Assembly (NCBI RefSeq): GCF_900167905.1
Contig: NZ_FUYZ01000001.1
Location: 609,001 to 673,000, forward strand
Origin: Soonwooa buanensis
GTDB lineage: Bacteria; Bacteroidota; Bacteroidia; Flavobacteriales; Weeksellaceae
Length of the DNA stretch: 64,000 bases
Direction: 5' to 3'
The translations under genes and the position numbers were made by a program. Below are positions 18,777 through 27,263 of the stretch, piece after piece. Each line of letters begins with the position of its first letter. Position 1 is the first letter of the stretch. Under the pieces are notes generated by a model that saw only the letters and a program-made list of their open reading frames with translations, did not search any database and was not told where the DNA came from.

Positions 18777-18843
18777 AATTTTGAACAAATTCTCAAAACC
18801 AAATTTCTTTAATCTGCAATAGTTTTTTCCTTTTTAAAATTTC

Positions 18844-18851
18844 TAAATTTG
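18844..18851 (+). promoter_or_regulatory. -7 element of cmk
   Basis: TAAATTTG 16 bases before the cmk ATG at 18868; exact match, no TTG partner. It suggests cmk can be transcribed apart from porQ. Confidence 0.5.
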
Positions 18852-18867
18852 TATCAGAAATTCAGAA

Positions 18868-19539
18868 ATGACAAAAAATTGGGTAATCGCCATCGATGGC
18901 TATTCTTCGACTGGAAAAAGTTCTATCTCCAAAGTTATCGCAAAACGCCTTGGCCTTATCCACATGGATACTGGCGCGCTTTATCGTGGTATTACTTTTT
19001 ATGGACTTAGCCATTGTCAAAATGCAGATGACAGTATCGATCTTCAACAATTAATAGATGATCTTCCGAACATCAATTTAGTTTTTGAAAAAAAGAATGA
19101 CGAATTACAATTATTCTTAAACGGCACTAATATCGATAAAGAAATACGTCAACCACAAGTATCAGCCAACGTTAGTCAAGTTGCAAAACTTCCCGAAGTG
19201 AGAGCTTTCTTACTTGATACTCAAAGAAATATTGCTAAAACTGGAGGCGTTATTATGGATGGTCGCGACATTGGCACAGTGGTTTTACCAAATGCGGATT
19301 TCAAGTTTTTCTTAACCGCAAGCACTGATGAACGTGCAAAAAGAAGACATCTAGAACTTTTAGGTTTTGGAGAAAATATCAGCATCGAAGAAGTGAAACA
19401 AAATCTTATCGAACGTGACAAAATAGATTCTGAAAGAGAAATCGCGCCACTTCGTCAGGCAGACGATGCCATATTGATAGATAATTCTGATCTTACAAAA
19501 GAACAAACTATCGAATTAATGCTTTCATATATAAAGTAA
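18868..19539 (+). CDS. cmk: cytidylate kinase
   Basis: A 223-residue P-loop kinase that phosphorylates CMP and dCMP. The Walker A is AIDGYSSTGKSS (residues 7-18), followed by the family's MDTGALYRGIT NMP-binding segment. MDGRDIGTVVLPNADFKFFL and the lid/AERAKRR-like segment (STDERAKRRHLEL) are also present. Length matches the standard bacterial enzyme. It follows porQ by 91 bp on the same strand. Confidence 0.96.
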   Translation: MTKNWVIAIDGYSSTGKSSISKVIAKRLGLIHMDTGALYRGITFYGLSHCQNADDSIDLQQLIDDLPNINLVFEKKNDELQLFLNGTNIDKEIRQPQVSANVSQVAKLPEVRAFLLDTQRNIAKTGGVIMDGRDIGTVVLPNADFKFFLTASTDERAKRRHLELLGFGENISIEEVKQNLIERDKIDSEREIAPLRQADDAILIDNSDLTKEQTIELMLSYIK

Positions 19540-19580
19540 CAATAATTTAACAAAGTTTATACAATCTTAAAATCCTTTGG

Positions 19581-19588
19581 TACATTTG
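19581..19588 (+). promoter_or_regulatory. -7 element of the YtxH gene
   Basis: TACATTTG, an exact TAnnTTTG match, 59 bases before the ATG at 19648. No strong -33 element. Confidence 0.5.
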
Positions 19589-19647
19589 TTGTAACTCATA
19601 AAAACATAATTAATCAAGTTAAACGTTAATCAAAAAAATCACACATT

Positions 19648-20025
19648 ATGTCTAGAAAAAATAATTCAGCAGGAATTTTAGCAGGTCTATTAGCAGGTGC
19701 AGCAGTTGGTGTAGTAATGGGACTTCTTTACGCTCCTGAAGAAGGAAAAGAAACAAGAAAGAAAATTAAAAAGAAAGCTGAGGACATCAAAGACCAAGCT
19801 AACGAACAATATCACAAAACTTCAGAAAAAGTTAAAGAGCAATACGGAAATGTTTCTGACCAAGTGAAAGACAAATACAACACAATCTCTTCTCAAGTTA
19901 AAGATACTGCTAACAACATCGCATCTTCGGTTAAAGAAGGTTACGATAAGTACAAAGATCAAATGGTGTCTAAAGCAACTGACGTTGTTAAAGATGTAGA
20001 GACAGAACTAGACGGAATGAAATAA
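19648..20025 (+). CDS. YtxH domain protein
   Basis: A 125-residue small protein. Residues 8-30 form a glycine/alanine-rich membrane segment (ILAGLLAGAAVGVVMGLLYAP) directly followed by the YtxH signature EEGKETRKKIKKKAED. The rest is a long amphipathic, Lys/Glu-rich helix with repeated phrases of the type VKEQYGNVSDQVKDKYNTIS, resembling apolipoprotein/LEA-like repeats. Such proteins are usually general-stress proteins of the cell envelope. It opens a three-gene block of small membrane-associated proteins but is separated from the next by a terminator. Confidence 0.85.
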   Translation: MSRKNNSAGILAGLLAGAAVGVVMGLLYAPEEGKETRKKIKKKAEDIKDQANEQYHKTSEKVKEQYGNVSDQVKDKYNTISSQVKDTANNIASSVKEGYDKYKDQMVSKATDVVKDVETELDGMK

Positions 20026-20049
20026 TCCCAAATCTAGAGTGAATTATAA

Positions 20050-20079
20050 AGGAACTTAGTCCACTAAGTTCCTTTTTTT
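20050..20079 (+). terminator. intrinsic terminator of the YtxH gene
   Basis: A perfect 10-bp stem (AGGAACTTAG/CTAAGTTCCT) with the loop TCCA and seven T residues, 24 bases after the stop. Confidence 0.92.
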
Positions 20080-20112
20080 GTAAATTTTTGTAACTTTACT
20101 AAAACATCTATT

Positions 20113-20421
20113 ATGATAGATCTACTTAAGGAATATATTAATAAGAGAATCGACCTTGCAAGACTTGAGTTGATAGAAAAATCGTCTTTGTCAACAGGTA
20201 TAATTACCTTTATTATGACGATGGTTATTGTATTTGCGTTCTTTATTATTTTATTTAATTTCGGAATTGCATTCCTTATTGGGCAAGCATTAGATAATTT
20301 TTCGTACGGATTTTTGATCGTTGCAGGATTCTATCTTTTAATTATGATCATCGTGCTTAGCATGAGAAAAAAAATCATAAAAACCGTTGCTAATAATGTA
20401 CTTAACTTTTTAAACCGTTAA
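20113..20421 (+). CDS. holin-like/YqjE-type membrane protein
   Basis: A 102-residue protein with an N-terminal amphipathic stretch (IDLLKEYINKRIDLARLELIEK) and two membrane segments (about residues 33-58 and 63-85). This is the pattern of the phage_holin_3_6/YqjE-like family (putative Actinobacterial-holin-X type), which sits next to YtxH genes in many Bacteroidota. There are no phage genes around it, so a lysis role is unlikely; an envelope stress role is inferred. Stop and next start are separated by two bases, so it is translated with the following gene. Confidence 0.75.
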   Translation: MIDLLKEYINKRIDLARLELIEKSSLSTGIITFIMTMVIVFAFFIILFNFGIAFLIGQALDNFSYGFLIVAGFYLLIMIIVLSMRKKIIKTVANNVLNFLNR

Positions 20422-20423
20422 TT

Positions 20424-20918
20424 ATGTCACATCAATACAATAATCTAGATGAGTTGAGAAGAAAAAAGGCACTTCTAAGAGATGATATCAAAAACATGGA
20501 AGAACTTTTAACTTTTAAAAACAAAAAAGAAAGTTTGAGCGTACTGACTAACGGCATTACAGATAAATATCTGAAGGAGTCCGAAGACGATGAAGGCAAC
20601 CAAACGCTTAGCCTCAACACCAAAAACATTATGCGCGAAGTATCAGAAGGTATCCGAGAAACAACTTCACCAAAAAGTTTGGTAGGATTAGCTAACAATA
20701 CCGTAGATTCTGGACTTTTGGAAACTGCAGTTCGTCTAGGAGCCGTCACTTTAGTTGGTAATTACGCCCGCAAAAATCTTAATAACTCTAACTGGAACAA
20801 AAAAATAATTGGTCTAGCTTTAGTCTACGTTGCGCCTTTCGCTCTTAAATTTATTCGAGAAAAACTTGAAGATTATCAACGTCACAAAACCGCTTCTAGC
20901 CTAGAAAAATTGATTTAG
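20424..20918 (+). CDS. unrecognised protein co-transcribed with the holin-like gene
   Basis: A 164-residue protein of unknown function. Residues 5-35 are a charged helix (LDELRRKKALLRDDIKNMEE). The C-terminal part has a weakly hydrophobic Gly/Leu/Ala stretch (about 95-125) and a final basic helix. It starts two bases after the preceding stop, so the two are translationally linked. Family context suggests a membrane-associated partner of the YtxH/YqjE pair. Confidence 0.75.
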   Translation: MSHQYNNLDELRRKKALLRDDIKNMEELLTFKNKKESLSVLTNGITDKYLKESEDDEGNQTLSLNTKNIMREVSEGIRETTSPKSLVGLANNTVDSGLLETAVRLGAVTLVGNYARKNLNNSNWNKKIIGLALVYVAPFALKFIREKLEDYQRHKTASSLEKLI

Positions 20919-20931
20919 TTTTAAATTAAAT

Positions 20932-21669
20932 TTAAACTTGATCCGAAAATATTTGACCAAGAATAATCCCTGTTGCCATTGAGACATTAAGACTTTCGGT
21001 AGATTGTTGCTTTCCAAATCTTGGGATGGTGACAACATCAGTCAATAATTGTTCAACATTAGGACGCATACCATTCCCTTCATTACCTAGTACCAAACTA
21101 AATTTTGACGGGAATTCTTTTTTATAAATACTTTCGCCCTGCATATCGGTCCCGATAACTGGATGTTGATAGGTTTTAAGATAATCTTCCAACTCCACAT
21201 AACACACATTAACTCTTGTGAAAGAACCCATGGTTGACATCAAAACTTTTGGGTTATGAAGATCCACAGTATCCTGACTACAAACGATTTGTTCAATCCC
21301 AAACCAATCCGCCAATCGGATAATTGTGCCTAGATTTCCAGGATCTTGGATACCGTCTAATATTATTTGTCGGTCTTTAGAATCGTCAATTTTTGCAGTT
21401 TCGAGTGAGCAAACCGCCACCGAATCTTTAGGATTTTGCAAGAAACTTATTTTTCGAAGTTCTCTTTCGTCAATTTCAAAGATATCGACATTTTTGAATA
21501 AACTTTTCAATTCTTCAGGCTTTGTAGAATAAATTTCTAAAATTTTAACACGAGAATTCGCAAGTTCTTTAATAATCTTGTTACTCTCAACCAAAAACAA
21601 ATTGTATTTTTGTCTAAATTTCTTTTTATCGAGAGATTGTATTATTTTTATTTTATGAGAAGTAAGCAT
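20932..21669 (-). CDS. TrmH/SpoU family RNA 2'-O-methyltransferase
   Basis: A 245-residue SPOUT enzyme that methylates a ribose 2'-OH in tRNA or rRNA using S-adenosylmethionine. An N-terminal substrate-binding region (about 1-85) precedes the knotted domain with motif 1 (GIQDPGNLGTIIRLADWFGI), motif 2 (LVLGNEGNGM) and motif 3 (IPRFGKQQSTESLNVSMATG). The frame extends to TTG 21687, but that overlaps the gene's own -7 element, so ATG 21669 (MLTSHKIKIIQ) is chosen. Its 5' end overlaps the divergent tamL by 15 bp. The target nucleotide is not predictable. Confidence 0.9.
   Translation of the reverse strand: MLTSHKIKIIQSLDKKKFRQKYNLFLVESNKIIKELANSRVKILEIYSTKPEELKSLFKNVDIFEIDERELRKISFLQNPKDSVAVCSLETAKIDDSKDRQIILDGIQDPGNLGTIIRLADWFGIEQIVCSQDTVDLHNPKVLMSTMGSFTRVNVCYVELEDYLKTYQHPVIGTDMQGESIYKKEFPSKFSLVLGNEGNGMRPNVEQLLTDVVTIPRFGKQQSTESLNVSMATGIILGQIFSDQV
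21605..21612 (+). promoter_or_regulatory. -7 element of tamL, inside the methyltransferase gene
   Basis: TATTTTTG, 42 bases before the tamL ATG at 21655. It lies within the first 65 bases of the opposing methyltransferase coding region. Confidence 0.6.
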
Positions 21670-24270
21670 TTTCGAAAATATTCCCAAAAGTATTATATAT
21701 TTTGTTTATCAGCAAGTCTGATGTTGTTATTGCTGCATGCATGTAGCACAACGAAGAAGGTCCCAGACGGCGAATACTTGTTGACCAAAAATGATTTCAA
21801 ATACCAAGATGGGAAAATCCTAAGTGATAAAATCCCAAGTTTTGCAGCACAAAAACCTAATAAGAAAACTTTTTTCTTGTTTCCTTTAGGCCTTCTTGCC
21901 TATAATGCGGCTAATCCCAAATACGACAGTATTCTGACCGAGTATATGACTTATCCTAATGAAATGAGAAATCAAAAACTTCGTGATTCTCTTTTCATAA
22001 AATATAATCATCCAGAGTATGTTGGCAGAAATCTATTTTGGAACAGATTCTGGCATACCGTTGGCGAAAAACCAGTTATCTATAGCGATGGTAAAACTAA
22101 AGCTAGTGTTGAGAATATACAAAACTTCTTAGTCTACAAAGGTTATTGGGATTCTGAAGTTGCACACTCTGTAAAAAGAGATTCGGCTGCTAAAAAAGCG
22201 GAAGTTAAATATAACATCATCCACAGAGATCCGACTTTTATTAAGGATTATTATTACAATATTACCGATTCGGGTGTTAGAAACATTTACGAAAGAGACA
22301 TTAAAAAAAGTCTTATTAAAAAAGGAAATATTCTCGATCAAACCGTTCTTGAAGACGAAGTAAAACGCATCACGCAATTAATGAAGGACGAAGGTTATTA
22401 TAAATTCAATGCGTCTGGAGAACAAATTTACTTTACAGCAGATACACTTTCTAGTCGCAAAGATGTGCCTGTGACAATGGATATCCACAAAGACACGCTT
22501 GATGGAGGATTTATTAAACCTAAAATTGGCAACATAGACATTGCTGTTGTCGACAACATTAAAGAATACGAAGACAAAACTATCCATAAAGACAGCTTGC
22601 GTGGCATCAATATTTATAGAGTTGATACGACAGCTTACAAACTCCAATCGCTTTGGCTTCCAATCATTTACAAACCTGGCGACAATTATCAACAACGTGA
22701 TTTTGACGTAACCAAACGTAACCTAATGGCTATGAACAACTTTACGGTTCTACAAGCCGTTGATGGTCTCCGTAATGAAGGGACAGATAAGCAAAACGAT
22801 AGCTTAATTGATGTTCGATATATTCTAAAACCGATGCCAAAATATGATTTTAAAGTCGGGATGGATTTACATTATTCCGAAATTCTAAACTTTGGTTTTT
22901 CTCCATCTTTAGAATTAACCTCTCGTAATGTTTTTAAAGGTGCAGAAAACTTAAACATCAGTTTTTCCGGTATTATTGGTACAACAAAAGATCCGAAAAA
23001 AGACAATGCATTATTTAATGCTTACGAATTATCAACACAAGCGTCGTTGCAAATTCCTCGATTGTGGGTACCTTTCAAACGTTATTGGAAAGTAATCCCT
23101 AAAAGATATTCACCAACATCGAGTATATTTTTAGGTGCTGCAATCCAAAATAATATTGGATTAGGACGTATCAATTTTAATACTGGTCTTAGCTATTATG
23201 CCAATGTTAATGATATTGTTTCGCATAAGTTGACTTTATTTAATACCCAATTTAGTTTTACACAAAATAAAGAAAACTACTATCAGCTGTTCTTAGCGGA
23301 CAACGATATTAGACAACAAGTTTTCGATTGGTATTTTGTACAACATCCAAATATTGCAGCCCAATATAACAATGGTCAACTTGGTATTGATGATGTTTCT
23401 AGAATTATTATTCGTGATAATACTTTCCAAAGCGGATTAGACCAAACACAGACGGACACATTTAACTCTTATCGACAATCTCTTGCCAACAAAGACAGAC
23501 AAACGCAAGACGTTGTAATTTCTTCGATTATTTACAACTTCTTGTATAATGAAATTGGTCAAAAAGGTTACAAAAATCCATTTTATTTTAATGGAAAATT
23601 TGAAGTTGCAGGTAATGTTGTAGGACTTTTTGCTAAAACCACAACGCAAGATGGCGTTATTGGAAATGACACTAAAACAATTTTTAAAATCCCATATTCT
23701 CAGTTTGTAAAATTTGATTTTGATTTTAGAAAATACTTCACATTCTTCCAAGATAAAGCACAACCTCACACGTTAGCGATTCGACAATTTATTGGGATTG
23801 GGATTCCGTATGGCAACTCTAACAACATGCCATTTATCCGTTCTTATTTCAATGGTGGATCCAATGACATTAGAGCATGGGTAGCTTTTGGAGGGCTTGG
23901 TCCAGCAGATTCGCAACTTGACGAACGTGTAAGATCTTATGCGATGGACAATGTAAAATTAACGACAAGTATCGAATACCGATTACCGATTAACAATATG
24001 TTCGAAGCCGCACTTTTCACAGATGCTGGTAACATTTGGGGACTAAAAGATAATGGCTTTGGCGATCAGTTTAAGTTCAGTAAATTTATAAGTCAAATGG
24101 GTGTTGGTAGTGGATTTGGACTTAGATTAAACGTTGCTTACATCAAGTTCCGATTAGATTTAGCTTACAAAATGTATGATCCTAACCAACCAGTTGGCGA
24201 GCGTTGGGTGATGATGAAAAATAAGCTTCTCCGACCAACTCTTAATTTTGCATTTGGATATCCATTTTAA
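21655..24270 (+). CDS. tamL: TamL, BamA/TamA-family outer-membrane lipoprotein
   Basis: An 871-residue lipoprotein variant of TamA, found in Bacteroidota and thought to work with TamB in outer-membrane assembly. The N terminus has a lipoprotein signal ending in LLLLHAC (Cys about residue 31). POTRA-like repeats follow (about 90-400; RDPTFIKDYYYNI, LIKKGNILDQTVLEDEVKRI). The C-terminal Omp85 barrel (about 430-871) holds IRAWVAFGGLGPADSQ and ends in FAFGYPF with terminal Phe. The longer frame begins earlier, but ATG 21655 gives the lipoprotein signal. TamB is not in the window. Confidence 0.9.
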   Translation: MRSKHFRKYSQKYYIFCLSASLMLLLLHACSTTKKVPDGEYLLTKNDFKYQDGKILSDKIPSFAAQKPNKKTFFLFPLGLLAYNAANPKYDSILTEYMTYPNEMRNQKLRDSLFIKYNHPEYVGRNLFWNRFWHTVGEKPVIYSDGKTKASVENIQNFLVYKGYWDSEVAHSVKRDSAAKKAEVKYNIIHRDPTFIKDYYYNITDSGVRNIYERDIKKSLIKKGNILDQTVLEDEVKRITQLMKDEGYYKFNASGEQIYFTADTLSSRKDVPVTMDIHKDTLDGGFIKPKIGNIDIAVVDNIKEYEDKTIHKDSLRGINIYRVDTTAYKLQSLWLPIIYKPGDNYQQRDFDVTKRNLMAMNNFTVLQAVDGLRNEGTDKQNDSLIDVRYILKPMPKYDFKVGMDLHYSEILNFGFSPSLELTSRNVFKGAENLNISFSGIIGTTKDPKKDNALFNAYELSTQASLQIPRLWVPFKRYWKVIPKRYSPTSSIFLGAAIQNNIGLGRINFNTGLSYYANVNDIVSHKLTLFNTQFSFTQNKENYYQLFLADNDIRQQVFDWYFVQHPNIAAQYNNGQLGIDDVSRIIIRDNTFQSGLDQTQTDTFNSYRQSLANKDRQTQDVVISSIIYNFLYNEIGQKGYKNPFYFNGKFEVAGNVVGLFAKTTTQDGVIGNDTKTIFKIPYSQFVKFDFDFRKYFTFFQDKAQPHTLAIRQFIGIGIPYGNSNNMPFIRSYFNGGSNDIRAWVAFGGLGPADSQLDERVRSYAMDNVKLTTSIEYRLPINNMFEAALFTDAGNIWGLKDNGFGDQFKFSKFISQMGVGSGFGLRLNVAYIKFRLDLAYKMYDPNQPVGERWVMMKNKLLRPTLNFAFGYPF
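21685..21692 (-). promoter_or_regulatory. -7 element of the RNA methyltransferase, inside tamL
   Basis: TACTTTTG on the minus strand, 16 bases before the methyltransferase ATG at 21669, and inside the tamL signal-peptide region. Together with 21605-21612 it forms a face-to-face promoter pair. Confidence 0.6.
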
Positions 24271-24276
24271 CAACAT

Positions 24277-24308
24277 AAAACTTTCATCAATTGATGAAAG
24301 TTTTTTAT
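24277..24308 (+). terminator. intrinsic terminator of tamL
   Basis: A perfect palindrome (AACTTTCATCAA/TTGATGAAAGTT) followed by six T residues, a few bases after the tamL stop. A second imperfect AT stem (24356-24366 with 24375-24385) follows in the same gap. Confidence 0.88.
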
Positions 24309-24415
24309 TTTAAATAAAATCATGTCACTAAATAATTAATTAACAAGCAATTAAAAGCTCTTATTTGAAACATTAAATAAAAGCTAAAAATCTTTCTTTT
24401 TGTTAAGTTTTTTTA

Positions 24416-24423
24416 TATTTTTG
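24416..24423 (+). promoter_or_regulatory. -7 element of the coiled-coil/zapA operon
   Basis: TATTTTTG, 25 bases before the ATG at 24449. Exact match, with a TTG only 13 bases upstream, so -33 spacing is poor. Confidence 0.55.
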
Positions 24424-24448
24424 TAATAGTTAGAATTTATCAAACTCG

Positions 24449-24751
24449 ATGCTATCAGAATTAGAAAATAATTTCGTGCAATTAGAAAAGAAAATCGTTA
24501 AGTTGCACAAGACACATATCAGTCTATTAGACAAATATGCAGAGCTTTCTAAGGACTATAAGCAATTGCAGGAGGAATTTGATGAAGAGAAAAAAAGAAA
24601 TCGAGTTTTAGCAGAAGAGCAAAAAGATTTAAAACTTTATTCAGCTATAAGCGGAAATGCAGATCATAATAAATTGATGAAAAATCACCTAAATAAATTA
24701 ATAAAAGAGGTTGATTTTTGCATTGCAGAGTTACGAAACAGTGGATTATAA
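24449..24751 (+). CDS. small coiled-coil protein upstream of zapA
   Basis: A 100-residue, highly charged helical protein with heptad spacing of Leu/Ile/Val over almost its whole length (LENNFVQLEKKIVKLHKTHI, YKQLQEEFDEEKKRNRVLAE). No other domain is seen. It stops three bases before the zapA ATG, so the two are surely co-translated. Size, coiled-coil nature and position are reminiscent of ZapB, a ZapA partner in proteobacteria, but I see no sequence identity to ZapB that would justify the name. Confidence 0.85.
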   Translation: MLSELENNFVQLEKKIVKLHKTHISLLDKYAELSKDYKQLQEEFDEEKKRNRVLAEEQKDLKLYSAISGNADHNKLMKNHLNKLIKEVDFCIAELRNSGL

Positions 24752-24754
24752 GAT

Positions 24755-25042
24755 ATGGATATTAGAAGAATTACCATCAACATTGCTGGAAGAGTCTATC
24801 CTCTTAACGTCCCCGCTGCCGAAGAAGAAACCCTACGTAAAGTCGGGAAACAAATTGAAACGATGATTAAGGAATTTGAGGCGAATTTTGATGTACGCGA
24901 CAAGCAAGATGCTTTAGCCATGTGCGCATTAAAATTAGGAACCAACGCCGAAGTGCACTTAAACAATAATGAAAAGAATTTAACAAATACCAATGACCGT
25001 TTGACAAAAATCAACCAGTTATTGGAAGAATTGGAGGACTAA
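24755..25042 (+). CDS. zapA: cell division protein ZapA
   Basis: A 95-residue protein that bundles FtsZ filaments at the division ring. The N-terminal ZapA head is clear (VYPLNVPAAEEETLRKVGKQ), followed by KQDALAMCALKLG and a C-terminal coiled coil (NDRLTKINQLLEELE) that drives dimer/tetramer formation. Length is typical. It is second in a two-gene operon and is directly followed by a 6S-like RNA, the same neighbour order seen for zapA and the 6S RNA gene in proteobacteria. Confidence 0.93.
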   Translation: MDIRRITINIAGRVYPLNVPAAEEETLRKVGKQIETMIKEFEANFDVRDKQDALAMCALKLGTNAEVHLNNNEKNLTNTNDRLTKINQLLEELED

Positions 25043-25064
25043 AATCTTCCAAATATACAAGCTG

Positions 25065-25230
25065 CCTACAATAATTCTAACACAGCAGGTAAACTCAACG
25101 CTAAACAATTGCCGAACGAATGTTCATTAGATGGCGCGCTGCCTTGTCGCAGATTACAGATAATGAAAAACAGTTCAAATCGTGTTGATTAGGAGTTTAC
25201 TCTTAATAATGGATTGTTGTAGGTTTTTTT
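25065..25230 (+). ncRNA. candidate 6S RNA (6S-Flavo-like)
   Basis: A non-coding stretch of about 159 nt. The ends pair over 11 bp (25065-25075 with 25213-25223, one G-U). After an internal loop of about 12-13 bases on each side comes an 8-bp perfect stem (GTAAACTC 25089-25096 with GAGTTTAC 25193-25200), then further inside a 7-bp stem (TTCATTA 25123-25129 with TAATGAA 25161-25167). A run of seven T residues follows the closing stem (25224-25230) and could end transcription. A long rod with internal bubbles is the 6S RNA architecture, which mimics an open promoter and binds RNA polymerase. The zapA neighbourhood supports this. Conserved bubble sequences were not checked against the family. Confidence 0.7.
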
Positions 25231-25274
25231 ATGTTTAAAAATTAAAAAAGAAATTAAATAACTCACTATAAATT

Positions 25275-26846
25275 ATGATTGCAACCTACATTACTATCGG
25301 TATAGTTGCTTTGGTCATAGGTGCGGTTTTAGGAATTATGTATTCTAAAAGCTCACTAAATTCTAAAGGAAAATTCATCCTAGAAGATGCCAAAAAAAGT
25401 GCCGAAACTATCATAGAAAAAGCTAACACACAGGCTGAAACTATTAAAAAAGAAAAACACTTACAAGCCAAAGAAAAATTCTTGGAACTAAAATCGGAGC
25501 ACGACTCTAACATCCAATCTCGCGAAAAGAAAATGCAAGAGGTTGAGAAAAGAACCAAGGATAAAGAACACAAACTAAACGAAGAACTTAGCAAAGTTGG
25601 CCGTCAAGAAAAAGACCTAGAAAAGCAACTTGCTGACTATTCGAAAAAGCAAGAAATTGTAGAACGTAAACAACAAGAGCTAGACGCTGCAACAGCTCAA
25701 AAAGTTGAAATGTTAGAAAAAATATCTAACTATACAGCAGAAGAAGCTAAAGAAGAATTGGTAGAAGCCATGCGTGCTGAGGCTAAAACAAGAGCACAAG
25801 CTTACGTCCAAAACATTATGGAAGAAGCGCAGCTTAACGCCAAAACTGAAGCTAAGAAAATCGTTATCCAAACGATCCAAAGAATCGGAACCGAGCAAGC
25901 TATCGAAAATTCAGTATCTGTGTTTAATATCGAATCGGACGAAATTAAAGGTAGAATTATCGGACGCGAAGGTCGTAACATTCGTGCGCTAGAAGCCGCT
26001 ACAGGTGTTGAGATTATCGTTGATGACACGCCAGAGGCGATTTTATTATCATGTTTCGATCCTGTAAGAAGAGAAGTTGCAAGACTTTCACTTCACAGAT
26101 TGGTAACTGACGGAAGAATCCACCCTGCTCGTATCGAAGAAGTGGTACTAAAAACGCAAAAACAAATCGAGGAAGAAATCATCGAAGTTGGTAAAAGAAC
26201 CATCATCGATCTTGGTATCCACGGGCTTCACCCAGAGTTGGTAAAAATCGTAGGACGTATGAAGTTCCGTTCTTCTTACGGACAGAACTTGCTTCAACAC
26301 TCTCGTGAGGTTGCAAATATTGCAGCAACAATGGCTGCCGAACTTGGTCTTAATGTTAAACTAGCCAAAAGAGCTGGTTTACTACACGATATCGGAAAAG
26401 TTCCTGAACAAGAATCAGAGCTTCCTCACGCATTATTGGGTATGCAATGGGCGGAGAAATATGGTGAAAACGCAGAAGTTATCAACGCCATCGGAGCGCA
26501 CCACGACGAGATCGAAATGACGTCTCTTCTATCGCCGATTATCCAAGTTGCGGATGCTATTTCTGGTGCGAGACCAGGTGCAAGACGCCAAGTTTTGGAA
26601 TCTTACATCCAAAGACTGAAAGATCTAGAAGCAGCAGCATTAAGCTTTGACGGTGTGTCTAGCGCTTATGCGATCCAAGCTGGTAGAGAGCTTCGTGTGA
26701 TGGTGGAAAGTGCAAAAGTTAATGACGAAGTTGCGCACCAATTATCGTACGATATTTCGGAGAAAATCCAAAACGAATTGACTTATCCAGGTCAAGTGAG
26801 AGTTACGGTGATTCGAGAAACTAGAGCGGTTAACATCGCAAGATAG
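25275..26846 (+). CDS. rny: ribonuclease Y
   Basis: A 523-residue membrane-bound endoribonuclease that starts mRNA decay. N-terminal membrane segment (about 4-25), a long Glu/Lys coiled coil (about 30-190), a KH domain ([21 protein letters not shown], about 210-270), and an HD domain ([12 protein letters not shown] with further metal ligands in GAHHDEIE, about 335-430), ending in [16 protein letters not shown]. Length and order match the family. It follows the 6S-like RNA by 44 bases. Confidence 0.96.
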   Translation: MIATYITIGIVALVIGAVLGIMYSKSSLNSKGKFILEDAKKSAETIIEKANTQAETIKKEKHLQAKEKFLELKSEHDSNIQSREKKMQEVEKRTKDKEHKLNEELSKVGRQEKDLEKQLADYSKKQEIVERKQQELDAATAQKVEMLEKISNYTAEEAKEELVEAMRAEAKTRAQAYVQNIMEEAQLNAKTEAKKIVIQTIQRIGTEQAIENSVSVFNIESDEIKGRIIGREGRNIRALEAATGVEIIVDDTPEAILLSCFDPVRREVARLSLHRLVTDGRIHPARIEEVVLKTQKQIEEEIIEVGKRTIIDLGIHGLHPELVKIVGRMKFRSSYGQNLLQHSREVANIAATMAAELGLNVKLAKRAGLLHDIGKVPEQESELPHALLGMQWAEKYGENAEVINAIGAHHDEIEMTSLLSPIIQVADAISGARPGARRQVLESYIQRLKDLEAAALSFDGVSSAYAIQAGRELRVMVESAKVNDEVAHQLSYDISEKIQNELTYPGQVRVTVIRETRAVNIAR

Positions 26847-26865
26847 TTTTATTAAAATATACATT

Positions 26866-26896
26866 AAAAGCTAGGTCGTAAGACTTAGCTTTTTTA
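26866..26896 (+). terminator. intrinsic terminator of rny
   Basis: AAAAGCTAGGTC pairs with GACTTAGCTTTT around the loop GTAA (one G-T wobble), followed by a T run. It sits 19 bases after the rny stop. Confidence 0.88.
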
Positions 26897-26898
26897 TT

Positions 26899-27050
26899 TG
26901 GGCGGCATCTCGGGCTATTCAGGGGTTTCGTCTTCAGAAGCCGAAGCTTTTGCCAAGCTTTTCTTCAGACCGCTCGCATTGCCTGTATTGAGCCCGTCGA
27001 AATGCTCGCGCCCTTACTATCCCGGCCGCGACTACTAACCGCCAGAACTA
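26899..27050. repeat. GC-rich intergenic repeat E (behind the rny terminator)
   Basis: A patch far richer in GC than its surroundings. It begins GGGCGGCATC immediately behind the T tract of the rny terminator and holds no convincing ORF. Its right part (CTATCCCGGCCGCGACTAC, about 27017-27034) resembles CCATCGCTCACGCGACTAC in repeat D at 38.9 kb. The other end of the 417-base gene-free gap (26847-27263) carries a bidirectional terminator and a second repeat type. Confidence 0.65.
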
Positions 27051-27051
27051 C

Positions 27052-27084
27052 AAAAAAATCCTATCGATCGATAGGATTTTTTTT
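27052..27084. terminator. bidirectional terminator
   Basis: A perfect palindrome ATCCTATCGA/TCGATAGGAT flanked by A7 on the left and T8 on the right, so it can work on either strand. On the minus strand it would end transcripts coming from the tautomerase gene. Confidence 0.85.
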
Positions 27085-27120
27085 ATGATTAAATAAATTA
27101 AGTTTTGGGATAAGAAGATT

Positions 27121-27235
27121 AACGTCAGTTCGAGTGTTATTCCGTAATGAGATGAAGAAAAAATGTATCGAGAACTTCTTGCAAAAATTTTTAGACACAA
27201 AATCTTTCAGATTTTGCTCGAAGTGGCGTCTAGCA
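27121..27235. repeat. GTTCGAG/ATCGAGAA intergenic motif, copy 1
   Basis: Contains CAGTTCGAGTG (27126-27136), then TGTATCGAGAACTTCTTG near 27163-27182, in a spacer with no gene. Similar words in the reverse orientation occur at 35541-35601. It looks like a second, AT-rich type of dispersed intergenic sequence; two copies alone are weak evidence. Confidence 0.4.
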
Positions 27236-27263
27236 TAAAAATGTATTTTATCTCGAAATCAAG

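Noticed and set aside
20113..20421. Holin-like gene as a sign of a prophage
   Set aside because: No terminase, capsid, integrase or endolysin genes are near; the neighbours are YtxH and a conserved membrane gene, a common chromosomal group.
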